In this document: positions 1 through 6,114 of the stretch, piece by piece | Layout: each line of letters starts with the position of its first letter | Position numbering within the stretch: the first letter of the stretch is position 1 | NCBI GenBank assembly: GCA_913042885.1 | Contig: CAJWLW010000192.1 | Location: 1-9,045, forward strand | Direction: 5' to 3' | Length of the DNA stretch: 9,045 nucleotides | DNA from: an uncultured Lentisphaeria bacterium | Lineage (GTDB): Bacteria > Verrucomicrobiota > Lentisphaeria > JABSQK01 > CAJWLW01 | Program-made: the position numbers and the translations under genes | Notes under the pieces: model-generated | What the model saw: only the letters and a program-made list of their open reading frames with translations | Database searches by the model: none | What the model was told of the DNA's origin: nothing

Positions 1-924
1 ACAGAGTTCCTGGCGGACATGGTCGACAAGCTGCAGGATGAACAACTCCCGACCCTTGACCGCTACTTCGAGCGCTGGCGCGAAATGGTCCGTACCCGGC
101 TGCTCGCCGATCAGTATCAGCTCCTCAATTTCGCGCATTACGCCCAGGCCTTTGAGTGGATCGACGGACGCAACGCCGCCCTGGAAGCGATTTCCGACAT
201 CGATGCCGGTGACTACCTCTCTGATATGGGCCAGGCCGACCTCAACAGCGTCAACCTATCGTCCGTACTCAATGCGACCTTCGCAAAGCTGGTCGCCGAT
301 GCCTATGAACTACCGACCACAGCTGAAACCGTTGTGCCGGAAAACGGCTTCCGCGTCAGCATCACACCCAACCACGGACTGGGCGGCGTTTACTATTACA
401 GCGACTCCGGCGTCGGCTTGCGCGACGCTGCCTACGTTCACGCCCATGGCCGCCAGCCGTTCTACGGCGAGCGCATTTCCTTCACGTTGCTGGCGTCACA
501 GGACTGCAGTTTCATTCTGCGCTATGTCGATGCCGTCGGCAACGTTCTGCAGATCTGCCCCAACCGCTACGCGCCCGGCCTCAACCGGCTCGAGGCCAAC
601 GTGCCGACTGTCATTCCGCCCAGAGATATGGCATTCGAATTTGTCGCCAGTGGACCGCCCGGCATCGAGACCGTGCGCCTCATCGTGACACCGGATGCCG
701 GCTTCATCGATGTCGACCGCGACCTGGAGATAAGCCTCGACGACGTTGTTGCAGAGGCGTTGCAGATGCGCACGGATACCGGCGAGATGCGACTGCAGTC
801 TCCCACCATCCCGCAGCACGCCGCCGGCTACAACACCGCGATCTTCGACGGCAACGTCACCGGCAACGCTATCATGGTTGAAGCCTTCGTCCGCATCCTG
901 CCGCTGCCGAGGAATGCGCAGTAA
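1..924 (+). CDS. C-terminal part of a DUF4384-like domain protein (5' end outside window)
   Basis: The reading frame is open from the first base, so the Met at 19 is probably internal and the gene begins upstream; 307 codons are visible, ending in TAA at 922-924. The first ~100 residues are mainly helical (RYFERWREMV, YAQAFEWIDG). From about residue 115 the protein becomes beta-rich, and residues ~152-228 read like a DUF4384 domain: QPFYGERISFTLLASQDCSF, then a VDAVGNVLQICPNRY stretch, VPTVIPP and a SGPPGIETVRLIV stretch. Family knowledge: this fold typically lies at the C-terminus of proteins with a caspase-like, kinase or lipoprotein N-terminal part and probably mediates cell-envelope or protein contacts. 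The N-terminal domain that would set the function is not in the window. A tail of ~75 residues follows the domain and ends in an AFVRILPLP strand. The domain assignment is by pattern only; the reading frame is secure. Confidence 0.75.
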   Translation, partial: TEFLADMVDKLQDEQLPTLDRYFERWREMVRTRLLADQYQLLNFAHYAQAFEWIDGRNAALEAISDIDAGDYLSDMGQADLNSVNLSSVLNATFAKLVADAYELPTTAETVVPENGFRVSITPNHGLGGVYYYSDSGVGLRDAAYVHAHGRQPFYGERISFTLLASQDCSFILRYVDAVGNVLQICPNRYAPGLNRLEANVPTVIPPRDMAFEFVASGPPGIETVRLIVTPDAGFIDVDRDLEISLDDVVAEALQMRTDTGEMRLQSPTIPQHAAGYNTAIFDGNVTGNAIMVEAFVRILPLPRNAQ

Positions 925-944
925 CACGAGCCTCCGGGCTCGTG
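925..944 (+). terminator. Hairpin with cUCCGg tetraloop just after the first gene
   Basis: CACGAGCC (925-932) pairs perfectly with GGCTCGTG (937-944) around the loop TCCG, starting one base after the stop codon. C(UNCG)G loops are exceptionally stable in RNA. No T-run follows (attcacagcc), so it is either a weak or factor-assisted terminator or a 3'-end stabilising hairpin for the upstream transcript. Confidence 0.5.
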
Positions 945-974
945 ATTCACAGCCAATAAGCAGGGTGTTGATTC

Positions 975-988
975 CGTCCGGTAGGACG
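975..988. other. Small inverted repeat upstream of the cytochrome gene
   Basis: CGTCC (975-979) and GGACG (984-988) form a 5-bp stem with loop GGTA in the 147-base gap between the first gene and the cytochrome. No convincing -35/-10 pair was found nearby. It could be an operator half-site pair or chance. The rest of this gap shows nothing else I can support. Confidence 0.2.
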
Positions 989-1071
989 AGTGTTCCACAA
1001 GCACTGTCAAGATTTCCCGCGTGCGATACCTTACGTGCTTTACTGCTTCCACTGATACACCACACGGACAA

Positions 1072-1560
1072 ATGGCAGAACCGGAAAAAAATCCTTCTCT
1101 TTCACCGTCATCGACGTCGTCCCCGGCTCAGCGTGTCGTGCTGATCGTGCTGGCTCTGGTGCCAATCGCCGTGGTCGGCCTGATATTTTTTCAGACCATG
1201 AGTAACGCATCGAGTAAGGTAGACCAGTGGCGCGATGTGACGCCGGACCAGTTCAAGGCGGCCTCTACGAACATCAACACAGTGGCGCTCGGCCAGCGTG
1301 TCTACAGGCAGTACTGCCTCCGTTGCCACGGTGCTGAAGGTGACGGCGACATCGGACCGTCCCTCAACCACACGGACTGGAAAAAGGCCGCTGCTTACCG
1401 CGAAGCATTTGACATCGTTTCCGACGGTGTCAATCGCACCCAGATGATTGCCTGGAAACGCACCCTCGATCCGCAAAGCGTCCACGCCGTCACCAGCTAC
1501 GTCTGGGCCTTCCGCACCGGCAAAACGACGACGCCTTCCGGGCCGTCGGAGCAACCCTGA
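1072..1560 (+). CDS. Membrane-anchored single-haem cytochrome c
   Basis: A 162-residue protein that should carry one covalently bound haem c on the periplasmic face and pass electrons in respiration. Residues 1-20 are a Ser/Pro-rich cytoplasmic tail; ~22-40 (VVLIVLALVPIAVVGLIFF) form one transmembrane anchor with no obvious cleavage site. The haem site is C82-L-R-C85-H86 followed by GAEGDGDIGPSL, and Met125 in QMIAW is the probable sixth ligand, matching the MPAW motif of class I and cbb3-oxidase CcoP-type cytochrome domains (Cytochrome_CBB3 family). The final helix is SVHAVTSYVWAF. I chose the ATG at 1072; an in-frame GTG at 1021 would add 17 residues (RYLTCFTASTDTPHGQ) unlike a signal. No strong ribosome site is seen before either start. 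No oxidase or reductase gene lies next to it, so the redox partner is unknown. Confidence 0.88.
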   Translation: MAEPEKNPSLSPSSTSSPAQRVVLIVLALVPIAVVGLIFFQTMSNASSKVDQWRDVTPDQFKAASTNINTVALGQRVYRQYCLRCHGAEGDGDIGPSLNHTDWKKAAAYREAFDIVSDGVNRTQMIAWKRTLDPQSVHAVTSYVWAFRTGKTTTPSGPSEQP

Positions 1561-1587
1561 CCAGGCCGCCCGCGATATCGTTAGGCC

Positions 1588-1873
1588 ATGGCCGTTCAGT
1601 CGTTTACATCTCGTGCTGATCCAATCCCCATCAATGGTGTCATCCTCGAAATCGATGGCGGATACGACACGACGCTGAAGGTTGAAGCTTCAACAGCAAC
1701 TGAAGGCTCAGGAGATGGCGCAAAGGTTGAGAGCAGGGCTATTCCAAAAACCTCGTCGAGAATCTCGGCGAATTGGATTGATCGCCGATCCTGGAGAAAT
1801 TGATTATTATTATCTGAAGGTTCTGCAGAAAAACGGGCAAGTCGCCTGGTCTTCGCCAATACGATTTGGGTAA
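1588..1873 (+). pseudogene. Probable decayed 3' end of a protein ending in a YYYLKV...AWSSPI motif
   Basis: The 327 bases between the cytochrome and the converging gene have no intact gene, but protein-like pieces appear in successive frames: frame 1 from 1588 (INGVILEIDGGYDTTLKVE), frame 3 at 1731-1778 (EQGYSKNLVENLGELD, stop at 1779) and frame 2 from 1781 to the TAA at 1871-1873 (ADPGEIDYYYLKVLQKNGQ, then VAWSSPIRFG). The last piece strongly resembles the C-terminal strand pair (YYYvRV.Q.nGq.AWSSPIwv) that I associate with PHP/DUF3604-type phosphoesterase-like proteins. The order and polarity of the pieces suit one ancestral reading frame broken by at least two small insertions or deletions, with the 5' part lost. 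This is inference; a short genuine protein in frame 2 (from TTG 1682) is the alternative. Confidence 0.42.
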
Positions 1874-1887
1874 GAGCGAATCGGTCA

Positions 1888-2400
1888 TCAATCAAACCCG
1901 AAGGCGCCGCGCTCCCACTCCTTGCCTAAGATCTTTCGCACGGGACGACGCTTGTTGGAGCGTCCAACGGCTTTGCGACGCTCTTTTTTCTCCAGACTTT
2001 TTTCACCACCTCCTCTCACTCCCTCTATTGCCTGGGTCAAGCGAATATCGTCGTCGGTGTTCCATTGCCGATCCGCGCCGGCGGAGGAAATGATAAAGCC
2101 CTTTTCCTCGACCTTGAGGACGTACGGCGTACCCCATATGTCAACACCGTTCTTTCTGATGTCTTTGCCGGCTAATTCGCGTGTGTTCTCCTCGAGAAAC
2201 TTTGTAAAGGCTGCCGACTCCGGCAGCCTCTCATGCTCGGTGTGGTAATAAACGATGATTCTGCGAATTGTCTGCATCTCAATCGCCGTGATTTTCTCTC
2301 CCCTGATCTTGTCGAAGGTGTATCGCGCGTTCTCTATCACGGAACTGTTCGCAACCCCCAGATAGCCGAGTGCGGACAGCATTATCAGTTTGATCAGCAT
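1888..2400 (-). CDS. Membrane-anchored protein with type II secretion GspG-like domain
   Basis: A 170-residue protein. Residues 2-18 (LIKLIMLSALGYLGVAN) form a short hydrophobic anchor or signal; a helix follows (ITAIEMQTIRRIIVYYHTE, ~38-56), then ERLPES as in the pseudopilin stalk. Residues 87-93 (DIWGTPY) and 106-119 (SAGADRQWNTDDDI) match the conserved DPWGxPY and SxGADGxxGGxxxDxDI signatures of GspG, the major type II secretion pseudopilin; the Asp-rich end is the calcium-binding loop of that family. Unlike true pseudopilins there is no prepilin peptidase motif (GFTLIE) before the hydrophobic stretch, and residues 134-163 add a strongly basic tail (KSLEKKERRKAVGRSNKRR). It is therefore probably not a fibre subunit but an envelope protein using the same fold. 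It lies 99 bases downstream of, and on the same strand as, the cyclic-nucleotide-binding gene, so co-transcription is possible. No clear ribosome site precedes the ATG. The stop lies 14 bases from the end of the converging relic. Confidence 0.72.
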   Translation of the reverse strand: MLIKLIMLSALGYLGVANSSVIENARYTFDKIRGEKITAIEMQTIRRIIVYYHTEHERLPESAAFTKFLEENTRELAGKDIRKNGVDIWGTPYVLKVEEKGFIISSAGADRQWNTDDDIRLTQAIEGVRGGGEKSLEKKERRKAVGRSNKRRPVRKILGKEWERGAFGFD

Positions 2401-2423
2401 AATTGAACCATAGTGTTTACTTT

Positions 2424-2449
2424 GGCGGGCAGCGTTCGCTGACTCCGCC
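2424..2449. repeat. Imperfect GC-rich inverted repeat between two minus-strand genes
   Basis: GGCGG (2424-2428) pairs with CCGCC (2445-2449), enclosing CAGCGTTCGCTG (2430-2441), itself a perfect palindrome. In minus-strand RNA it would lie in the 5' leader, 24 bases before the start of the GspG-like gene, so it could affect translation or act as an intergenic processing hairpin. Confidence 0.3.
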
Positions 2450-2481
2450 CCGTCGTCCTGGTTTTTGCCGCGGCGCGCCGT

Positions 2482-2502
2482 TAACCTGAATAATCCAGGT
2501 TA
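2482..2502 (-). terminator. Inverted repeat overlapping the stop codon of the cNMP-binding gene
   Basis: TAACCTG (2482-2488) pairs with CAGGTTA (2496-2502) around a 7-base loop (AATAATC). The right arm contains the stop codon of the 664-residue gene. There is no following T-run in the minus direction, so it is at best a weak attenuator between this gene and the GspG-like gene. Confidence 0.28.
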
Positions 2503-4494
2503 GACGCCGGCCTCTGACATGCGTTGCTCCAATTCTCCTTCGATTGCATAACCGGTGAGAAAGTCGTGGCTGACAAACTCGAGAAACTCGTCGCGCGTCA
2601 GGATCAGGCACCGTGACGGTTCTACTGCCGCGACCGTCGAGATCGCCGGCGTATTGCGCAGCAGGCTGATCTCCCCGAAGTAGTCACCAGTGCTGAGGGT
2701 CACGATCGGCTTACCGCCACGGCTCACCTGAAATCGACCTTCGTAGATCAGAAAGAACCGATCATTCTCCCCGTCCTCGTCAATCACCTTCTCGTCTTTG
2801 TCGACGTCGAGGAACTTAAATCTCAGGGCGATGGACATCAGTGCCTGGTTATGCCAGCCGGAGAACATGTCGCATTTGCGCAGAAACCCGCAAACCTGGA
2901 TGGTTGTGCGAACGGTCTCGGCGCCAAGTTGATCGAGGACCAGGCGCTCGAAATCGGTGCGTTCGAGCTGCAGCAGAGTCAAAGGTACGTCGCTGACCAC
3001 CGTGCTGGTCCTGGGAATATCGTCGATCAGTGCGATCTCTCCGAAGACATCGCCCGGCCCGATACCAGCGACAATACGAGTCTCCCCGAAGTCATCTTCG
3101 CGCTCAATACGGGCCCGGCCGGTGGTGACCATATACAGCGCTTGCCCGGATTCGCCTTGGCGGATGACCTCCGTCTCAGGTTTGACCGCCAGCGGGGTCA
3201 TCGCGGCAGCCACGGCTTTCAGGACTTCCTCCGAAAGCTGGGCGAATAACAAGCTATCCTTGAGGTACAACAACACCTCCTCCACCGTCGCTTGCGACTC
3301 TGGCGCCCGGTTACGCTTCGCGATACGACGCTCGGTCGAAAACAGCCGTGGTCGCAACAGTTGAAAAAGATTCTGCAGGACCACCCAAACTTGGTACAGC
3401 AGCGGCCCCGCGATGAGAATAAAGGTGATCGCCAGGGATACTCCGGCGAACAGCCGACGTGACAACTCCGGCGCATACTCCAGGTCCCATACCAACGCAC
3501 TGCCGCTGCTGCGAATGATGTCACCACCGAACTGCAGCGCCGTGCCCAGCCAGATGAGTGTGCAGGTGACGAATACGAACATGTAGTTTTCTTCGCCCTT
3601 GTCTTTCTTCCGGGAAAAGAACTCCGGGACAAAGCGCCATAGCTGCACGATCAGCCGCCGCCCGAGAAAACGCGTCGACAAGCGCCGCAAGCGATACTGC
3701 TTGCGGAAAACCGCATGAATGAGATCCGCGCCAGGCGTTGCGCCCACCGGGCAGAGAAGAATGAACGCCGTGAGGACCGCGGCGAATACGACAACACCGT
3801 TGTGAAGCACAGCACCGGCAGCGATGATCAAAAACGGTGTGGCGCTGGCCTGAAGTGCAGTCGCAATTTCGCATTTTCGGCCCCCCATAAAGCCGTCACG
3901 GGTATCCACGGCCACGTACGGGATCACCCGTTTCAGGTTGATCGACGGCCCATAAACAACCCGGGAAAATCCTTTCAATACGAAGCCGGAAAGCATACCG
4001 GAAAGGCTCATGCCCACACTGATCACGATCAGTGCCAGAAGCCATTCCCCGGGAGTCAACGGGATCGCATACTTGACCTGGCGAATGAAGAAGATGCCAC
4101 CTGCAATCATGATGCCGCTGAGGATGATCGCCGCTGCATAGCCCCAGCCGAACGGCAGTGACAACGTCCGCAGGGGTGCCGATTCGGCATCCTGTGTTTC
4201 TTCGTCTCCGGCGGGGACCAGGAAGCCGCGTTCGACGGCAGTCACCACGAAGTCGTAGAAGCTGCGCAGATTCGGCCGCTCCTGTTTCTGTAGAAGTTCG
4301 TGCAGGACCTGCTGGACGTTGCGCTCACCGTCAAACTCGGCAAACAACGCCTGCTGCTCCTTTGAGAGTGCCAGGTAGTTGGCGAGCTGCGTCTGCTTCA
4401 ACAGCTGTACGCCATCGGGCATATCGCGCGGCTCGAGGTGTTTCGAGCGCCGCAATACACGCTCATTGAGCGGATCCTGTGTATCGTCTGGCAT
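2500..4494 (-). CDS. Membrane protein: PqqD-like + degenerate M50-like region + two cNMP-binding domains
   Basis: 664 residues. (1) ~27-95 resembles the PqqD winged helix (LANYLALSKEQQALFAEFDG, later VERGFLVP). (2) ~116-375 holds about six transmembrane segments, including 116-137, 151-173, 218-248, 303-322 and 346-375. Its layout follows PqqD-linked M50/site-2 proteases: YGPSINLKRVIPYVAVDTRD (181-200) matches the stretch after the active site, and TPGADLIHAVFRKQYRLRR (253-271) the NPxxxLDG region. HExxH is absent, VLKGFSRVVYG standing there, so proteolysis is unlikely. (3) ~413-525 is a cNMP-binding domain with phosphate cassette FGEIALIDDIPRTSTV (484-499) and Arg495. (4) ~545-645 is a second, cassette FGEISLLRNTPAISTV (606-621), with Ala617 for Arg. 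Inference: a membrane sensor or adaptor responding to a cyclic nucleotide rather than an enzyme. The start is the ATG at 4492-4494; the ribosome site is weak. A good promoter lies ~150 bases upstream. Confidence 0.85.
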   Translation of the reverse strand: MPDDTQDPLNERVLRRSKHLEPRDMPDGVQLLKQTQLANYLALSKEQQALFAEFDGERNVQQVLHELLQKQERPNLRSFYDFVVTAVERGFLVPAGDEETQDAESAPLRTLSLPFGWGYAAAIILSGIMIAGGIFFIRQVKYAIPLTPGEWLLALIVISVGMSLSGMLSGFVLKGFSRVVYGPSINLKRVIPYVAVDTRDGFMGGRKCEIATALQASATPFLIIAAGAVLHNGVVVFAAVLTAFILLCPVGATPGADLIHAVFRKQYRLRRLSTRFLGRRLIVQLWRFVPEFFSRKKDKGEENYMFVFVTCTLIWLGTALQFGGDIIRSSGSALVWDLEYAPELSRRLFAGVSLAITFILIAGPLLYQVWVVLQNLFQLLRPRLFSTERRIAKRNRAPESQATVEEVLLYLKDSLLFAQLSEEVLKAVAAAMTPLAVKPETEVIRQGESGQALYMVTTGRARIEREDDFGETRIVAGIGPGDVFGEIALIDDIPRTSTVVSDVPLTLLQLERTDFERLVLDQLGAETVRTTIQVCGFLRKCDMFSGWHNQALMSIALRFKFLDVDKDEKVIDEDGENDRFFLIYEGRFQVSRGGKPIVTLSTGDYFGEISLLRNTPAISTVAAVEPSRCLILTRDEFLEFVSHDFLTGYAIEGELEQRMSEAGV

Positions 4495-4651
4495 GGTGAT
4501 ACCGTGTTTCCGATTGCAAATTGCGGCTGCGTGACGTTGATTTTCCCGTTCGCGATCAACCCCGTCCCGTTCCGTTTCAATGAGTCTGCAGGTTCTGGAT
4601 ATTACCTCGAGAACTAAAGAACCAACCTATCAGGCAATGACAATAATAATG

Positions 4652-4679
4652 ATTTTAGCTTGAGCCGATGGCAAGTCAA
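4652..4679 (-). promoter_or_regulatory. Sigma70-type promoter reading into the cNMP-binding gene
   Basis: On the minus strand TTGACT (plus 4674-4679) is followed after 16 bases by TAAAAT (plus 4652-4657), each 5 of 6 to consensus. Transcription would start near 4645 and give a leader of about 150 nt before the ATG at 4494. The surrounding DNA is locally AT-rich, unlike the rest of the window. Confidence 0.55.
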
Positions 4680-4806
4680 GCGTTAAGGAACATTGCGTCC
4701 GACAAGCTACATCGTAAATAGACAAAGATGCCCGGGCGCGAATCCATGGGAAATTGCTTCTCTCTCGATCTGTCTTTTCGGTGTGGATGTTGCAGCCGGT
4801 TACGGC

Positions 4807-4857
4807 GGGAACACGGGGGGGACGGCGGTTCCCCTCCCCACCGCCGCCTTCGCCGTC
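4807..4857 (+). repeat. Overlapping, mutually exclusive inverted repeats upstream of the PhyH gene
   Basis: Three stems share bases: GGGAAC (4807-4812) with GTTCCC (4828-4833); CGGCGGT (4823-4829) with ACCGCCG (4840-4846); GACGGCG (4821-4827) with CGCCGTC (4851-4857). Only one of the overlapping 7-bp stems can form at a time. There is also a run of seven G (4815-4821) opposite CCCCTCCCC (4831-4839). It could be a switching leader if transcribed, or just a GC-rich low-complexity tract. Confidence 0.35.
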
Positions 4858-4957
4858 GGATTGCGATTTGTCCGACTGTACGGTAGAGTCTTTCCAGCAC
4901 CGGCAGATTTGCGGTTCATCCAGAGTTTACAGCCGACACGCATGGCTTAATCGCTCC

Positions 4958-4963
4958 TACAAT
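4958..4963 (+). promoter_or_regulatory. Candidate -10 element for the PhyH gene
   Basis: TACAAT is 5 of 6 to the -10 consensus and lies 53 bases before the ATG at 5017. The best upstream partner, CCGACA (4933-4938, 4 of 6), is 19 bases away, which is too far for a strong sigma70 promoter, so this is a weak or activator-dependent candidate. Confidence 0.25.
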
Positions 4964-5016
4964 GAACTGGGGGCGGGTATATAAACGAACTGAATGAAGA
5001 TCCAGGCCGAATCGAC

Positions 5017-5931
5017 ATGCGATCCAATCCCAAACAGTGGAAAAAAGACTTTGGACAGAATGGCTATCTCGTGGTCGAGGATGTCGTCGATCCGGAAACA
5101 CTCGGGGCCCTGCGGGCCGCTGTGGATGACATTACCAGCGATCCCGATGCATTGTCGCCGTACCTTCGGAATTATGTACAGATGGAACGCGACTATGTCC
5201 GGCAGCAGCCGGAGTACAACGAGCTGAACAGCGACCAGCTCGGCAATGCTGTCAGGAATATCATGGAGCTGCCGCTGTTCGATCCTCAGTTTGCCGATTT
5301 CATCGTTTTCCCGCCCGTTCTGGATGTTCTCGAAGCACTATTCGAGTCCACCGAGTTTCACTTCCACAATTACAAATGCATCGTCAAGGCTGCGCGCGTG
5401 AGCAGTGCCTTTCGCTGGCACCGTGACCTGCCTTATCTTGAACATTCGACGCCGAACCTGATTACCGCCATGGTATGTCTCGATCCGATGACGGTGGAGA
5501 ACGGTGCGACGGTGGTGTTGCCTGGTTCCCATCGTATCCCGCATGAGGCGGTCCTACCGCAGGATGCCGAGATCAAAGAGGCGGCACTCCCCGGTGATTT
5601 CGAACGGGTGACTGTGACTTGTCCGGCGGGATCGCTGGTTGCGTTCGATGTCAGCATTATTCATGGCGGCGGGCAGAACCGCAGCGCTGCGCCGCGGCGC
5701 AATGTTGTCGGAATCTGGAGTGGCCCCGACACCTATCCGGTTACCGGGGCGCGCTATGTATATCACGGCCTGTACCCGCGCAGCCAGGATCCGGCACGCC
5801 AACAGCAGATGCAACTGTCCTTTCCGCATCTGTTCGACGCACCGTCCCGCGCTAGACTCGATTTTTCGCACACCGCCAATGCACCCGCAGGCGACATCGA
5901 GGCGATCAAAAGCGATCAGCTTGACGGATAA
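5017..5931 (+). CDS. PhyH-family Fe(II)/2-oxoglutarate dioxygenase
   Basis: 304 residues, the usual length for bacterial phytanoyl-CoA dioxygenase (PhyH/EctD) family members, which hydroxylate a small organic substrate using Fe(II), O2 and 2-oxoglutarate in the cytoplasm. The start (WKKDFGQNGYLVVEDVVDPE) is the classic PhyH opening. The metal triad is H135 and D137 in RWHRDLPY and H216 in SIIHGGGQN; R227 or R228 in APRRNV is placed to bind the 2-oxoglutarate carboxylate. Family hallmarks also seen are NLITAMVCLDPMTVENGA, VVLPGSH (167-172) and CPAGSLVAFD (202-211). The ATG at 5017 is chosen by this alignment; CCAGG at 5002-5006 is a weak ribosome site. The substrate cannot be read from sequence. 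It lies alone on its strand, converging on the enolase-superfamily gene with a 183-base gap, so linkage to that enzyme's pathway is possible but unproven. Confidence 0.9.
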   Translation: MRSNPKQWKKDFGQNGYLVVEDVVDPETLGALRAAVDDITSDPDALSPYLRNYVQMERDYVRQQPEYNELNSDQLGNAVRNIMELPLFDPQFADFIVFPPVLDVLEALFESTEFHFHNYKCIVKAARVSSAFRWHRDLPYLEHSTPNLITAMVCLDPMTVENGATVVLPGSHRIPHEAVLPQDAEIKEAALPGDFERVTVTCPAGSLVAFDVSIIHGGGQNRSAAPRRNVVGIWSGPDTYPVTGARYVYHGLYPRSQDPARQQQMQLSFPHLFDAPSRARLDFSHTANAPAGDIEAIKSDQLDG

Positions 5932-6073
5932 TGATTTGTCGGCCGGAGGGATTAAAAGTCATTGGTGGGCATACTCGGACCACGATGCGAGGGCGGGGAC
6001 AGGCCCTGTGAAATTGACCATGTTATTCGCTGGGAGTAGTCGGGTATCTTTTCAAACCGGGAAGCCAAAGATG

Positions 6074-6108
6074 CAGGGAACGCTCCTGCGTCGCGCTCCT
6101 GATCCCTG
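6074..6108. terminator. Possible weak bidirectional terminator between convergent genes
   Basis: CAGGGA (6074-6079) pairs with TCCCTG (6103-6108), enclosing two copies of CGCTCCTG (6081-6088, 6094-6101). An alternative stem is GCAGG (6073-6077) with CCTGC (6085-6089). On the plus strand ACTTTATT follows. The stem is short and the loop long, so support is weak. The rest of the 183-base gap (5932-6114) shows no gene I can defend. Confidence 0.25.
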
Positions 6109-6114
6109 ACTTTA

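Larger units (their letters stand above)
4495..5016. other. 522-base divergent intergenic region
   Basis: This gap separates the minus-strand cNMP-binding gene from the plus-strand PhyH gene. The left half is AT-rich (4600-4680) and carries the minus-strand promoter. The right half holds a G/C-tract region (4807-4857) with competing inverted repeats, then weak plus-strand promoter elements: TTGCGA (4861-4866) with TAGAGT 17 bases later, and TACAAT (4958-4963) without a good -35. Short reading frames on both strands are rich in Arg/Pro or have mixed composition and look non-coding. Confidence 0.5.

Noticed and set aside
496..1071. Long minus-strand open frame (191 codons) opposite the first gene.
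   Set aside because: It is antisense to a well-supported coding frame, has no family-like motifs, and arises from GC-rich codon bias.
1573..1593. Perfect palindromes CGATATCG (1573-1580) and GGCCATGGCC (1584-1593) just after the cytochrome gene.
   Set aside because: With no loop and no T-run they make poor terminators; short GC-rich palindromes are expected by chance.
2474..2481. GGCGCGCC-like palindromic DNA between the two minus-strand genes.
   Set aside because: A short GC palindrome with no adjacent T-tract or repeat partner; no function can be supported.
4676..4984. Several 74-85-codon frames on both strands in the divergent intergenic region.
   Set aside because: They cross the G/C tract, giving Arg/Pro or Gly runs, overlap the minus-strand promoter or each other, and lack ribosome sites.
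4979..4984. TATATA just upstream of the PhyH start as a -10 element.
   Set aside because: It lies only ~33 bases before the ATG with no -35 partner at the right distance; TACAAT upstream is a better, though still weak, candidate.
6081..6101. Two direct copies of CGCTCCTG 13 bases apart.
   Set aside because: Only two 8-base copies with no spacer regularity; not a CRISPR array or attachment site.
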